A DNA stretch of 48,345 nt from a bacterium (GCA_030698385.1 JAUYLZ010000036.1:1-48345); one strand, 5' to 3'. Counted from the first letter of the stretch, positions 30,934-39,423 are shown. A program made the numbers and translations. Notes: generated by a model not told the origin, from the letters alone.

Positions 30934-31040
30934 TTTTTTAGACTTTGTTCCTTTGTTTTTTTTGTTCTTGTTTTGGTTTTTTGCTTGTCCGCCGTAGCGC
31001 GGAGCGTGAAGGCAGAGGCTTTGGTCCCGCTTGGCGGGAC

Positions 31041-31080
31041 GAAGGCGCGAATAATGTTCATCATTTCCGCGCCTTCTTTT
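31041..31080 (+). terminator. Intrinsic terminator after the 30256 gene
   Basis: GAAGGCGCG (31041-31049) pairs perfectly with CGCGCCTTC (31068-31076), followed by TTTTATTTTT. A second palindrome GTCCCGCTTGGCGGGAC lies just before it (31024-31040). Confidence 0.8.
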
Positions 31081-31111
31081 ATTTTTATGATAATTCAACT
31101 ATGATGATTAT

Positions 31112-32365
31112 ATGCAATACTTCTTTATTCTCGGTAACAATCCAACCATATCGTTTGCGGAACTTGCCGCCGTTTTAGATTTAAAACCGGCGGAGGTTTT
31201 ATTTTTATCAAAAGAAATTTTAATTATTGACGTTTTTCAAGAAGTAAATCCGCGCACATTAATAAAAAGGTTAGGCGGAACAATTAAGATTGGTGAAATC
31301 AATGATGAATTTCTAATTTCTAATGTCAAAAAAAATGCCAATGTCTTAATGTCAAATGTTCAAAAAAGTATTAAAGCGGGTCTTTCTGGCAAGTTCAATT
31401 TTGGTATTTCCTATTATGGCGCTGGCAAGTTTAACCAAGAAAAAATTTTGGCCATGGAATTTAAAAAGTCATTAAAAGAAAAAAGTATCAGTTCTCGCTG
31501 GGTGACGAGTAAAGAAAAAACGCTTTCCTCGGTGGTGGTTGAACAAAACAGATTAGTCACTGACCGAGGACTGGAAATCGTGATTATTAAAAATTCAGAT
31601 AAATATTATATAGGCAAAACTTTGGCCGTGCAACCATTCAAAGAGCTCTCTGCGCGCGATTATGGCCGTCCCGGGCGTGATGATTATTCCGGTATGTTGC
31701 CGCCCAAACTCGCGCAGATTATGATTAATTTTGCAAAACCCCTCCCCAAACCTCCCCTATTCAGGGGAGGGAGCGAGGGTGAGGTCGTTCTGTTGGACCC
31801 TTTCTGCGGTTCCGGCACTATTCTTACCGAAGCAATGTTGATGGGTTATAGGAATTTTATCGGTTGTGATAAAAGTGAGAAAGCCGTTTTTGATACGATA
31901 AAAAATTTAGAATGGATGCAGAAGCAGTATGATCAATGGTCAATAGTTAACAGTCAATTGTCCGTATCTGATGTCCGCCGGCTATCAGAAAAAATTTCTC
32001 CAAATTCCATTGATGCCATTGTAACTGAGCCATACCTTGGCCCTTCGCGCATGCAACGGGATAAGAATTCATTGAATAAAGTCATTCGCGAACTTGAAGA
32101 GTTGTATCGGCAGGCGCTGTCAGAATTTGCCAAAGTTTTAAAACCGGACGGACGAGCGGTGATGATTTGGCCGGTGTTCGTACTTGCGGATAATCAGAAA
32201 ATATACTTAAATAGTAATAGAATAATCAGCAATAGTTCTTTGAAAATCATTAGCCCCATTGCGGGTTTTAATCATAAAGTTTTGGAATTAACGAATAGAA
32301 ACACATTATTGTATGGCCGGCCGGATCAGAAGGTCTGGCGGGAGATTGTGATTTTGGAAAAGTAA
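31112..32365 (+). CDS. Trm11-like RNA (guanine-N2) methyltransferase
   Basis: 417 residues. The N-terminal half (MQYFFILGNNPTISFAELAA and KFNFGISYYGAGKF) resembles the THUMP-containing part of Trm11/archaeal TrmG10 proteins. The C-terminal Rossmann methyltransferase has the SAM motif LDPFCGSGTILTEAMLMG, FIGCDKSEKAV and the catalytic-type motif TEPYLGPS (a variant of DPPY). The best guess is N2-methylation of a tRNA guanosine such as G10. Just before the SAM motif lies an in-frame palindromic repeat giving KPLPKPPLFRGGSEGE (31738-31784). No SD. The specificity assignment is inferred from family. Confidence 0.8.
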   Translation: MQYFFILGNNPTISFAELAAVLDLKPAEVLFLSKEILIIDVFQEVNPRTLIKRLGGTIKIGEINDEFLISNVKKNANVLMSNVQKSIKAGLSGKFNFGISYYGAGKFNQEKILAMEFKKSLKEKSISSRWVTSKEKTLSSVVVEQNRLVTDRGLEIVIIKNSDKYYIGKTLAVQPFKELSARDYGRPGRDDYSGMLPPKLAQIMINFAKPLPKPPLFRGGSEGEVVLLDPFCGSGTILTEAMLMGYRNFIGCDKSEKAVFDTIKNLEWMQKQYDQWSIVNSQLSVSDVRRLSEKISPNSIDAIVTEPYLGPSRMQRDKNSLNKVIRELEELYRQALSEFAKVLKPDGRAVMIWPVFVLADNQKIYLNSNRIISNSSLKIISPIAGFNHKVLELTNRNTLLYGRPDQKVWREIVILEK

Positions 32366-32379
32366 AAGGGAGGTGTAAT

Positions 32380-32595
32380 ATGTATCTAATACAAACGGAC
32401 GCCAATAACTTTGCGGCAGCAAAATACATCGTGCAACAATACCCCGACTGCGGTTCACATATTCATGAACAGCAAAAAAGTATTTACGTGCAATGGTTGC
32501 CGCAAGAATTGCGAGTGAAGTTGGAAAAAATTGGATCTGAGATTAGGCCATCATACAAGATGGTGGCTGAGGCAACAAATGAAACAGCATCTTAA
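32380..32595 (+). CDS. Small hypothetical protein (71 aa)
   Basis: 71 residues with a very strong SD (GGGAGGTG). It reads MYLIQTDANNFAAAKYIVQQ, then a His/Gln-containing centre (CGSHIHEQQKSIYVQW), and a basic helix. It is probably a small alpha/beta fold. No known family. It lies 14 bases after the methyltransferase and is followed by another small gene, so the three may share a message ending at the 32845 terminator. Confidence 0.6.
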   Translation: MYLIQTDANNFAAAKYIVQQYPDCGSHIHEQQKSIYVQWLPQELRVKLEKIGSEIRPSYKMVAEATNETAS

Positions 32596-32630
32596 AAGTT
32601 TGTTCACATGAAGTGAAAGGAGTAAAGATC

Positions 32631-32828
32631 ATGGCACGAACATGGCAAGATAAGTTACATAAACTTAATGGCACTGATACCTGGATTGGAGAAGTAAAGT
32701 TGCGCCAACGAGAGTGTGAAATAGAAAATGAACAGGCGGTTAAGGAAGATATTATGGGTGTGATTTGCGCGGTTGCTATCGCGATTGGAGGTTTTGCTTT
32801 AGTAGCGTTTATTATGTGGATCATTTGA
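32631..32828 (+). CDS. Small single-pass membrane protein (65 aa)
   Basis: 65 residues from ATG 32631 with SD GAAAGGAG. The first 40 residues are polar and charged (MARTWQDKLHKLNGTDTWIG, RECEIENEQAVKED). The last 23 are a membrane helix (GVICAVAIAIGGFALVAFIM) ending WII. A C-terminal anchor with a cytoplasmic N-terminal part is likely. Family and function unknown. Confidence 0.6.
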   Translation: MARTWQDKLHKLNGTDTWIGEVKLRQRECEIENEQAVKEDIMGVICAVAIAIGGFALVAFIMWII

Positions 32829-32844
32829 TTCAGGCTATTTTTTT

Positions 32845-32878
32845 AAAATCCCAGATTCGTCTGGGATTTTGCTTTTTT
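32845..32878 (+). terminator. Strong intrinsic terminator with TTCG loop
   Basis: AAAATCCCAGA and TCTGGGATTTT form a perfect 11-bp stem capped by the stable TTCG tetraloop, followed by GCTTTTTTT. Confidence 0.9.
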
Positions 32879-32910
32879 TGGACAAGTTGGGTAAACTTAT
32901 AGCACACGAA

Positions 32911-33185
32911 TTGAACGGATTAAACTGATAAAAATGGATTTTTATTTACTTTTTAGTTTATGATAAAACTTGAAAGAGAAACGGGTCTGTGCATTAAAGC
33001 TTTTTATAATGTATTTAATGAGTTAGGTTACGGGTTTTTGGAAAAAGTGTATGAAAAATCAGAAACCGCAGTTTAAAAGAAAGATATTTGATAATAATTT
33101 AAAATTTAATAGTACGCGGATTGCACGGATATAACAAATTAAAACAGATCAGTGAGTATCAGTTTAATCTGTTAAATCCGTGTTC
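32911..33185. repeat. Inverted repeat pair around a GxxExxY remnant
   Basis: AACGGATTAAACTGAT (near 32911) and ATCAGTTTAATCTGTT (near 33158) are reverse complements at 15 of 16 positions. They bracket the truncated GxxExxY frame and its flanks (CGCGGATTGCACGGAT). The layout suggests a small mobile or recombining cassette. Confidence 0.55.
32960..33076 (+). pseudogene. Truncated GxxExxY-family protein
   Basis: 38 codons: MIKLERETGLCIKAFYNVFN then ELGYGFLEKVYEKSETAV and a stop. The GxxxEKVYE part is the signature of GxxExxY proteins (about 120-130 residues, PD-(D/E)XK nuclease-like), where GFLEKVYE is near the N-terminus. The rest of the nuclease fold is missing. A remnant or a decayed copy is more likely than a working gene. 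Confidence 0.6.
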
Positions 33186-33192
33186 CATTGTT

Positions 33193-34227
33193 ATGACAAC
33201 AGAAAAAAATGATAATCGAGTAGTTAGTCCTGTTGAGAAAGGCAATGATATTTTGTTAGACCAGACACTGCGTCCCAAAACGTTGGCTGATTATATCGGT
33301 CAGGAAAAGATTAAAGAGAATCTGCGGATTTTTATGCAGGCGGCCAAAGGAAGGGGCGAGCCGATTGAACATGTTTTGCTTTACGGCGCGCCGGGCCTGG
33401 GAAAGACAACGCTCGCGCACGTAATCTCAAACGAAATGAGCGTGAACTGCCGGGTAACTTCGGGGCCGGCCATAGAAAAAGCCGGCGATTTGGCGGCGAT
33501 TTTGAGCAACTTAAGCGAGGGAGACATTTTGTTTATTGATGAAATTCATCGTCTTAGCAAAGTAATTGAAGAAATTCTTTATCCGGCCATGGAGGACTAC
33601 GCGCTGGATATTATTATTGGCAAGGGCCCCAGCGCGCGGACCTTGCGCATAGATTTGCCGAAGTTTACCATTATCGGCGCAACGACCAAGATGAGCATGC
33701 TTTCAGCGCCATTGCGCGACCGGTTCGGTTCGGTTTACCACCTTGATTTTTATGAAATAAACGATATTGAGCGAATAATTAACCGCAGTTCAAATATTTT
33801 AAATATTGAATTAGCTAGTGATGCCTGCGGTCATATCGCCCGCCGCTCGCGCCGCACGCCGCGGATTGCGAATCGCCTGCTCAAGCGCGTTCGCGATTAC
33901 GCCGAGGTCAAAGGCGATGGTAAAATCACTCCCAGCATTAGTCAGCAGGCGCTGGATATGCTCGCGGTTGATCAGCTTGGTCTTGATCAGATTGACCGCA
34001 AAATCATGGAAACAATTATTGAAAAGTTTGGCGGCGGTCCGGCCGGACTAAACAGCATTGCCGCCGCGACCGGGGAAGAGATGGCCACCATTGAAGATGT
34101 CTACGAGCCGTATCTTTTACAACTCGGCTTCATTGAGCGCACGCCGCGCGGCCGCGTGGTAACCGATTTGGGCAAAGAGCATTTGGGTATTAAGACGACA
34201 GATCAACACAAGTTATTTACGGATTAG
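33193..34227 (+). CDS. ruvB: Holliday junction DNA helicase RuvB
   Basis: 344 residues from ATG 33193; an upstream TTG adds only repeat sequence. RuvB hexamers with RuvA drive branch migration of Holliday junctions. Visible motifs: [18 protein letters not shown], Walker [14 protein letters not shown] (about 66-78), Walker [10 protein letters not shown], sensor [18 protein letters not shown], arginine finger region [20 protein letters not shown], and the winged-helix end [25 protein letters not shown]. The length is normal and all motifs are intact. No SD. RuvA and RuvC are not in the window. Confidence 0.96.
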   Translation: MTTEKNDNRVVSPVEKGNDILLDQTLRPKTLADYIGQEKIKENLRIFMQAAKGRGEPIEHVLLYGAPGLGKTTLAHVISNEMSVNCRVTSGPAIEKAGDLAAILSNLSEGDILFIDEIHRLSKVIEEILYPAMEDYALDIIIGKGPSARTLRIDLPKFTIIGATTKMSMLSAPLRDRFGSVYHLDFYEINDIERIINRSSNILNIELASDACGHIARRSRRTPRIANRLLKRVRDYAEVKGDGKITPSISQQALDMLAVDQLGLDQIDRKIMETIIEKFGGGPAGLNSIAAATGEEMATIEDVYEPYLLQLGFIERTPRGRVVTDLGKEHLGIKTTDQHKLFTD

Positions 34228-34408
34228 TAAAGATTACGGAATTTACTTTTTTCAAGATCAGTACTACTATAAAAATAACATCGTTCTTTAAAACTAGATA
34301 GCAAAGGAGAAAGAGCCGATCACGGATGAAAAAATGTTTTTTTTGATTGGAAAAGTAGTTGGAAAGGTTTTTTTGGAGCAAATTTACGAAGAAAGGAAAC
34401 TAGTAACA

Positions 34409-34669
34409 ATGCCCACAAAAATATATAAACCAGCAAAGATAAGGCCGGAAAATATACGGCTACTTTATACTCCCATTGAGTATATTGAAGCAGGCGTGCA
34501 GATACGGAAAGAGAGTTGTGAAAAATGGGGTCTGTCTGAAGTTGATGGTGAAATGAAAATTATTGATTGTAAAAAGTTTGAAATAGCGGTAAAAGCCGGT
34601 GAGTTGTGTGGACGTTTTGATAATGCTTGTCAGTGTGAGCGTTGCGAGAAGAAGCGGGCGTTGCTATAA
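34409..34669 (+). CDS. Small Cys-rich hypothetical protein (86 aa)
   Basis: 86 residues from ATG 34409 (SD GAAAGGA at 11 bases); the frame is open upstream to an ATG at 34334, which lacks an SD. It begins MPTKIYKPAKIRPENIRLLY and has Cys at several positions, with a terminal cluster CGRFDNACQCERCEKK that could bind a metal. No signal peptide. Family unknown. Its neighbours are other small SD-bearing genes. Confidence 0.55.
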   Translation: MPTKIYKPAKIRPENIRLLYTPIEYIEAGVQIRKESCEKWGLSEVDGEMKIIDCKKFEIAVKAGELCGRFDNACQCERCEKKRALL

Positions 34670-34712
34670 AATCGCAAAATATATTGCTGTAGTTTTCCAG
34701 GTTTGTTGTTGT

Positions 34713-34740
34713 TTGGCATGGCCAGCAAATAGTGTATAGT
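34713..34740 (+). promoter_or_regulatory. Promoter of the 34810 gene
   Basis: TTGGCA (34713-34718), a 16-base spacer, TATAGT (34735-34740). A small hairpin ACTCCGA..TCGGAGT (about 34764-34781) lies in the leader. Confidence 0.55.
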
Positions 34741-34809
34741 CATAAGGCAATTGTTCTTTCCCAACTCCGAGTTGTCGGAGTGATTTCAAAATAAAAAGGA
34801 GAATACAAT

Positions 34810-35073
34810 ATGTCAGAAAAAAAGCAGTTGTTGCAAATTGTTGACATGATTAATGACATCCTCGGTGAGTTTCCGGAGGATAAATTATCCCAGCTCCGAA
34901 AATGTAACTTGGATAATAAGATTCAAGCGGCTGTGAAAGCCGCAGTAAAAGCCGCAATACTTGAACAAGAAGCCTCTGGCGATTTGCAATTTCCAGAAAC
35001 TAAATATGAACCGGGGAGTTACATTAGGCAATATTTAGCTGATATCAATCGTGATGTGGGCTATCACCCATAA
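34810..35073 (+). CDS. Small hypothetical protein (87 aa)
   Basis: 87 residues with SD AAAAGGAGA. It reads MSEKKQLLQIVDMINDILGE, then an Ala/Lys helix (AAVKAAVKAAILEQEASGD), ending PGSYIRQYLADINRDVGYHP. It is probably helical and soluble. Family unknown. It has its own promoter and terminator. Confidence 0.6.
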   Translation: MSEKKQLLQIVDMINDILGEFPEDKLSQLRKCNLDNKIQAAVKAAVKAAILEQEASGDLQFPETKYEPGSYIRQYLADINRDVGYHP

Positions 35074-35373
35074 GCAGATGCGATTAAGATGATTTTGACT
35101 CATTGTATAGAGCGACTTTTCAGTCGTTCTTTTTTTATAAAAAAATCCCCGCCCTTTTTTGGAGCGGGAGTTTGAAGTGATTACCTTTAATTTCGGCGGA
35201 GACGGCGCGGTTGCCTTTTTTTTGATTAAAAGATTAATCATAACGATATAAAGCGAGTCGCCAATGCTGATCAGAGCAAGCGCCAGCGGCGGATTGGAGC
35301 AAAAATACCAGTTCGGCGCCGTGATTATCAGTGTCAAAGGAACATAGGTGATAATGTTGCTAAAAATTTTCAT
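35035..35373 (-). CDS. Small membrane protein whose frame runs past its own terminator
   Basis: 112 codons from ATG 35373 with strong SD AAAGGAG. Two hydrophobic segments (about 6-25 and 28-50) come first, then a basic stretch LLIKKKATAPSPPKLKVITS. At codon about 70-76 the frame passes through a minus-strand terminator (CCCGC/GCGGG stem, then T7, at 35140-35170), while the first stop is at 35035 within the convergent gene. If the terminator works, the message ends without a stop codon. The functional protein may therefore be about 70-75 residues. Family unknown. Confidence 0.5.
   Translation of the reverse strand: MKIFSNIITYVPLTLIITAPNWYFCSNPPLALALISIGDSLYIVMINLLIKKKATAPSPPKLKVITSNSRSKKGRGFFYKKRTTEKSLYTMSQNHLNRICLWVIAHITIDIS
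35107..35137 (+). terminator. Intrinsic terminator after the 34810 gene
   Basis: GAGCGAC and GTCGTTC pair (one wobble) around TTTTCA, followed by TTTTTTT. Confidence 0.75.
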
Positions 35374-35557
35374 CAGTTTTTACTCCTTTATTCGGCTCAT
35401 TTTGTTCCAGTATTTAGACTTGGAATGAACAGTAATTTTATTAAACTTTATAATATATTTGCAAAAAATACAATATTAAGTTATATTAAAGTTAGAATTA
35501 TCTATGATATAAATTAATAATTTTGCATTTTTCATTTTGAAATTTGTATTTAATAAT

Positions 35558-35758
35558 ATGTCAGTACCAAAGAAACGCCGAACGAGAAGCTCGGTCAAAA
35601 GACGCCAATCCCACCATGCTTTAAAAAAAGCGACACTAACGACTTGTTCGCAATGCGGCAAATCAGTATTACCGCACACAGCCTGCTCCCATTGCGGTTA
35701 CTATAAGGGCAAGGAAGTTATAAAAGTAAAAATGAAAGCAGCTAAAAAGAAAAAGTAA
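35558..35758 (+). CDS. rpmF: 50S ribosomal protein bL32
   Basis: 66 residues from ATG 35558 (MSVPKKRRTRSSVKRRQSHH). bL32 is a small 50S protein. The zinc form is present: CSQCGKSVLPHTACSHCGYY gives two CxxC pairs. Lys-rich ends are usual. No SD. It precedes nusB and rnc; an AT-rich repeat-like spacer follows (TTTGAAAATT/AATTTGAAAT units). Confidence 0.93.
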   Translation: MSVPKKRRTRSSVKRRQSHHALKKATLTTCSQCGKSVLPHTACSHCGYYKGKEVIKVKMKAAKKKK

Positions 35759-35846
35759 CTTAATTTCAGAATGTAAAATGTAGAATGCAAATTTATTAAT
35801 AATTTGAAAATTCTGCAATTTGAAATTTTAAATTTGAAATTTTTTT

Positions 35847-36284
35847 ATGTCAAATCGACATCTTTCGAGAACTATAGCGATGCAAGCTCTGTATCAATGG
35901 GATTTTAATGGCAAAGAAAATAAAGATATGGAAGATTTGGTAATGCAGTGCATACGGGAGTTCGCTCCCGGTTTTGATGATGACAGTTTTGCTCTAGCTA
36001 TTGTCAAAGGCGTGATAAAAAATAATGTTGAAATTGATAAACAAATTCAAAATTACGCGCCCGAGTGGCCGCTGGATCAAATAACCAATGTCGACCGCAA
36101 TATTTTGCGTATTGGCGTGTATGAGATGTTGTTTGATAAAAATATCCCCGACAAAGTCGCCATCAACGAAGCGATTGAAATTGCCAAGGCTTATGGCGGC
36201 GAGAGCAGCGGTAAGTTTGTTAACGGTGTTTTGGGGGCAATTTTTAAAGATCTTGATCAAGATGGCGCTGATGAACAAAAATAA
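35847..36284 (+). CDS. nusB: Transcription antitermination factor NusB
   Basis: 145 residues, normal size. NusB with NusE (S10) binds boxA RNA and supports antitermination on rRNA operons. The all-helical fold is recognised by [55 protein letters not shown] and [20 protein letters not shown]. No SD. It is relevant to the terminator-like leader of the 23S operon downstream. Confidence 0.95.
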   Translation: MSNRHLSRTIAMQALYQWDFNGKENKDMEDLVMQCIREFAPGFDDDSFALAIVKGVIKNNVEIDKQIQNYAPEWPLDQITNVDRNILRIGVYEMLFDKNIPDKVAINEAIEIAKAYGGESSGKFVNGVLGAIFKDLDQDGADEQK

Positions 36285-36432
36285 ATAATTAACTACTAAT
36301 AGTTGCTTGACTGTTATCCCGTTTGAGCGGGACTAAATTGTTAATTGCTCTATCGTTTCATTTAATTGATATTTTGTGTTAAAGAAAGCAGTAGAATAAT
36401 TGAACAATTCAACAATAAAGCAATATAATCTC

Positions 36433-37125
36433 ATGAAGGATTTTACTAGCCTCGAGTACTCTTTGGGAGTTACCTTTGAGAATAAAGATCTTTTGAAACA
36501 AGCCTGCGTCCATCGCTCGTACCTTAACGAGCACCCCAGTTTTGAACTGGACCATAATGAGCGTTTGGAATTTTTGGGCGACGCGGTTCTGGAAATTGTT
36601 GTGACGGAATTTTTGTACAATAAGTTTTCCGACAAGCCTGAAGGCGAGCTCACTAATCTGCGAGCGAGTCTTGTCAATGCCAAAATGCTGGCAACGGTAG
36701 CCAATGAATTGGAAATTGAGTCGTGTTTGTACTTAAGCAAAGGCGAAGCTAAAGATAAAAATACCAAAGCGCGGTCTTTTATTTTGGCAGACTCGGTTGA
36801 GGCGATAATTGGCGCAATCTATTTGGATCAGGGAGTGAGAGCGGCCAAGAAGTTTATCACTAATAAAATTCTATCCCACCTAGATGGCGTTATGGAACAA
36901 CAGTTGTATCTGGATCCAAAAAGCACCTTTCAAGAGCGTGTGCAAGAAAAATTCAGCGTTACTCCGCACTACTCAGTCATAGCTGAATCAGGCCCTGACC
37001 ATGACAAAGTTTTTGAAGTCGGCGTGTACGTTGGGGATGAATTGGTTGCTCGCGGCAGCGGCTCAAGCAAGCAGGAAGCGCAAGTTGAAGCGGCAGTAGC
37101 TGCGCTCAAGAAGAAAAAGTGGTAG
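36433..37125 (+). CDS. rnc: Ribonuclease III
   Basis: 230 residues from ATG 36433; a TTG at 36400 is not favoured. RNase III cleaves double-stranded RNA and matures rRNA. The catalytic motif NERLEFLGDAVLEIV is near 42-56, and the second acidic cluster DSVEAIIGAIYLDQG near 119-133. The C-terminal double-stranded RNA-binding domain begins at DPKSTFQERVQEKF and ends GSGSSKQEAQVEAAVAALKK. All catalytic residues are intact. It could process the palindrome-rich 23S insertions and leader hairpins in this window. Confidence 0.96.
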   Translation: MKDFTSLEYSLGVTFENKDLLKQACVHRSYLNEHPSFELDHNERLEFLGDAVLEIVVTEFLYNKFSDKPEGELTNLRASLVNAKMLATVANELEIESCLYLSKGEAKDKNTKARSFILADSVEAIIGAIYLDQGVRAAKKFITNKILSHLDGVMEQQLYLDPKSTFQERVQEKFSVTPHYSVIAESGPDHDKVFEVGVYVGDELVARGSGSSKQEAQVEAAVAALKKKKW

Positions 37126-37176
37126 AATAACCGTAGTAATTATTTTAAAATTATAATTTTTTTAAAATTTAAATAT

Positions 37177-38214
37177 ATGACAATCGACAGTCTTTTCACG
37201 ACAGCGGTTGAAAAAAAAGCCTCTGATATTCACCTAGTCGCCGGTCTTAAGCCAATTGTTCGCATTGACGGCGTACTGCATCCGCTTGACCAAAAAGGAA
37301 TGAGCAGCAGCCTGATCAAGGAACTTGTTTTCAAGATGCTGACCGCGGAACAGAAAGAAAGGCTACTGAAAAATAAGGATATAGACTTGTCATATCAGGT
37401 GACAGATAATGGTCGTTTTCGCGTTAATATTTATTTTGAAAAAGGTAATTTGGGTCTGGTGGCCAGAATTATTCCAGACAAGATAAAAACCATGAAAGAG
37501 CTTAACCTGCCGGAAGTTGTTTATGATTTGCTATCGCGTGAGCAAGGTTTTATCCTAGTGACCGGGCCGACCGGCTGCGGCAAGTCGACAACTCTGGCCG
37601 CGATGATTGAAGAGATTAATACTCATTTCAAGAAAAATATTATTACGCTAGAAGATCCGATTGAGTTTTTGTTTAAACCAAACAAAAGTATTATCGTGCA
37701 AAGAGAACTTGGTTTTGACATCCCGAGTTTTGCCAGTGGCTTGCGCCATATTGTCCGCCAAGATCCTGATATCATTATGGTCGGCGAAATGAGGGATCTG
37801 GAAACCGTAGCCGCGGCCATTAGTTTGGCCGAAACCGGACATTTAGTTTTAGCTACTTTGCATACCTATAGCGCCGCGCAGACAATCGACAGAATTATTG
37901 ATATTTTTCCTCCTTATCAGCAGGATCAAATCAGATCTCAGCTTTCCGCTGTTCTGACTATGGTTATTTCACAACGTTTGTTGCCAAAAGAAAATGGCGG
38001 CAGGGTCGCGGCCAGAGAGATGCTTATTAATACGCCGGCAGTAGGGAATTTAATTAGAGAAAATAAAATCGCTCAAGTTGACCACGTGATCGAAACTAGC
38101 GCTAAAGAAGGCATGATCACTATGGATAAGTCGTTAAAGAATTTATATAAAGATGGTTTGATTGCAAAAGAATTAATAGATATTTACGCGACTGATATAG
38201 AAATAAAACCATAG
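37177..38214 (+). CDS. pilT: Type IV pilus retraction ATPase PilT
   Basis: 345 residues. PilT hexamers depolymerise type IV pili and drive twitching or DNA uptake. Visible: N-terminal EKKASDIHLVAGLKPIVRID, Walker A TGPTGCGKSTT (about 127-137), Asp box ITLEDPIEFLF, Walker B DPDIIMVGEMRDLETVAAA, His box LATLHTYSAAQTIDRIID, and AAREMLINTPAVGNLIRENK in the C-terminal retraction-type domain. Length is typical. No SD. PilB is 16 kb upstream. A classical pilT signature AIRNLIRE-like motif (VGNLIRENK) supports PilT over PilB. Confidence 0.94.
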   Translation: MTIDSLFTTAVEKKASDIHLVAGLKPIVRIDGVLHPLDQKGMSSSLIKELVFKMLTAEQKERLLKNKDIDLSYQVTDNGRFRVNIYFEKGNLGLVARIIPDKIKTMKELNLPEVVYDLLSREQGFILVTGPTGCGKSTTLAAMIEEINTHFKKNIITLEDPIEFLFKPNKSIIVQRELGFDIPSFASGLRHIVRQDPDIIMVGEMRDLETVAAAISLAETGHLVLATLHTYSAAQTIDRIIDIFPPYQQDQIRSQLSAVLTMVISQRLLPKENGGRVAAREMLINTPAVGNLIRENKIAQVDHVIETSAKEGMITMDKSLKNLYKDGLIAKELIDIYATDIEIKP

Positions 38215-38596
38215 GTTGAATTTTTGCAAAAAGTGTTATTTTTTGCGTAATTATAAGTATTGACATACTTTTTTTATAGTGTATAATATTAATATCTTTA
38301 AAAGATTTAAAGTTTTTCTTCATTTTATGATAAAAAATTCAATTTTAACTCAACTAAAAGGAAGCGGTTAATTACTAGCAATTTTTGTGTAGTTAAGCCG
38401 CCAAATGGGCGGTTTTTTGATACTTTGAAGAACAAATTGACGATTAATGACTGTAGGTTAGCCGCCAGTCATTAGCCGTTAATGGAAGGTACATTAACAA
38501 TTTAATAAGCTAGTATAAAAAATATGCAATTTCGATCTGTTGATAAGTATCAACAGCTGATGTCAAAAAAAATCCTTACAATTACAAAATCTGTAA
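38215..38596 (+). promoter_or_regulatory. Promoter and structured leader of the 23S-5S operon
   Basis: A near-consensus promoter, TTGACA (38260-38265), 16 bases, TATAAT (38282-38287), is followed by about 300 bases without a gene. The leader holds a terminator-like hairpin CCGCC..GGCGG-TTTTTT (38397-38418). An alternative stem (GCGGTTAATTACTA with TAGTTAAGCCGC, about 38364-38400) shares an arm with it. Further stems are TAATGACTG..CAGTCATTA (38445-38474), CTGTTGATA..TATCAACAG (38537-38556) and CCTTACA..TGTAAGG (38574-38598). No 16S or tRNA gene is present before the 23S. Confidence 0.75.
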
Positions 38597-38749
38597 GGTA
38601 AAGAGTAATATTAAGGGTGTATGGTGGATGCCTTGACATTAAGAGACGATGAAGGACGTAGCAGCCTGCGAAAAGCTCCGTTGAGGTGGCAAGCAACCTT
38701 TGACACGGAGATCTCCGAATGGGGAAACCTATCCCGTTGTAGACGGGAT

Positions 38750-38860
38750 GTCCCTTCTACGCTTTTTGTTTCGCAAAAAGCTACGCAGGGCAAGCCCTTA
38801 TATTAATTATGAGGAGCTTGCCCTGCGTAGCTCAAGCGGAGCGCAGAGCGTAGTAGGGAC
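38750..38860 (+). other. Intervening-sequence-like insertion in 23S rRNA (5' domain)
   Basis: GTCCCTTCTACGCT (38750-38763) and AGCGTAGTAGGGAC (38847-38860) close a 111-base element at 13 of 14 positions. Inside are a GCTTTTTG hairpin and a perfect 15-bp stem (38781-38795 with 38816-38830). It replaces the short region between GGGGAAACC and ACCCGGGGAACTG, near helices 9-10. It has no ORF and no group I intron core. An RNase III-type excised IVS is likely, but whether the rRNA is cut is unknown. Confidence 0.7.
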
Positions 38861-39311
38861 GAGTACCCGGGGAACTGAAACATCTTAGTACCCGGAGGAA
38901 AAGAAAAAAAACAATCGCTAAGCAATTATACATGGATAGCCTTTGGTTATGTGTGTATAGTTGCAAAGCGAGTATTCCGTTAGTAGTGGCGAGCGAAAGC
39001 GGATTAGCCTAAACTTTAGAGACCGCGCTTTTTACATGACTTTTAGTTGTGTGAATTGCCAAAGGATCCATGTCCATATGTTTCTAAGGTGTTGCAAGAT
39101 ATTTACGTTTGTTTTATGGATTAAGCAAGGTAGAGATACAAAAAGTAATTTTCTAGTAGAACGGTCTGGAAAGGCCGGCCAAAGATGGTGATAGCCCAGT
39201 ACACGAAAGGAATTATAACTCTACGGTAAATATTCTTAAGTAGGGCGGGACTCGAGAAATCCCGTCTGAATCTGGGTCGACTATGACCCAAGGCTAAATA
39301 CTCTTAATGAT

Positions 39312-39348
<37 letters not shown>

Positions 39349-39404
39349 CATCCCGGAAGGGAGGTGAAATAGTACCTGAAACCATATACTTACAAGGAAT
39401 CGGA

Positions 39405-39423
39405 GCCCCGCATTTTGCGGGGT
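39405..39423 (+). repeat. 23S hairpin repeat, copy 1 (CCCCGCATTTTGCGGGG)
   Basis: GCCCCGCATTTTGCGGGG forms a 6-7 bp GC stem with an ATTTT-type loop at the tip of a 23S helix. The same sequence recurs at 40648-40665 and 41048-41066. Confidence 0.85.

Noticed and set aside
34326..34346. Six-codon leader peptide (MKKCFF) before the 34409 gene
   Set aside because: The SD-like AAAGGAGAAAG is too far away and the frame is too short to support.
38750..38860. 23S insertion as self-splicing group I intron
   Set aside because: Too short, no intron core helices or homing endonuclease frame; made only of nested hairpins.
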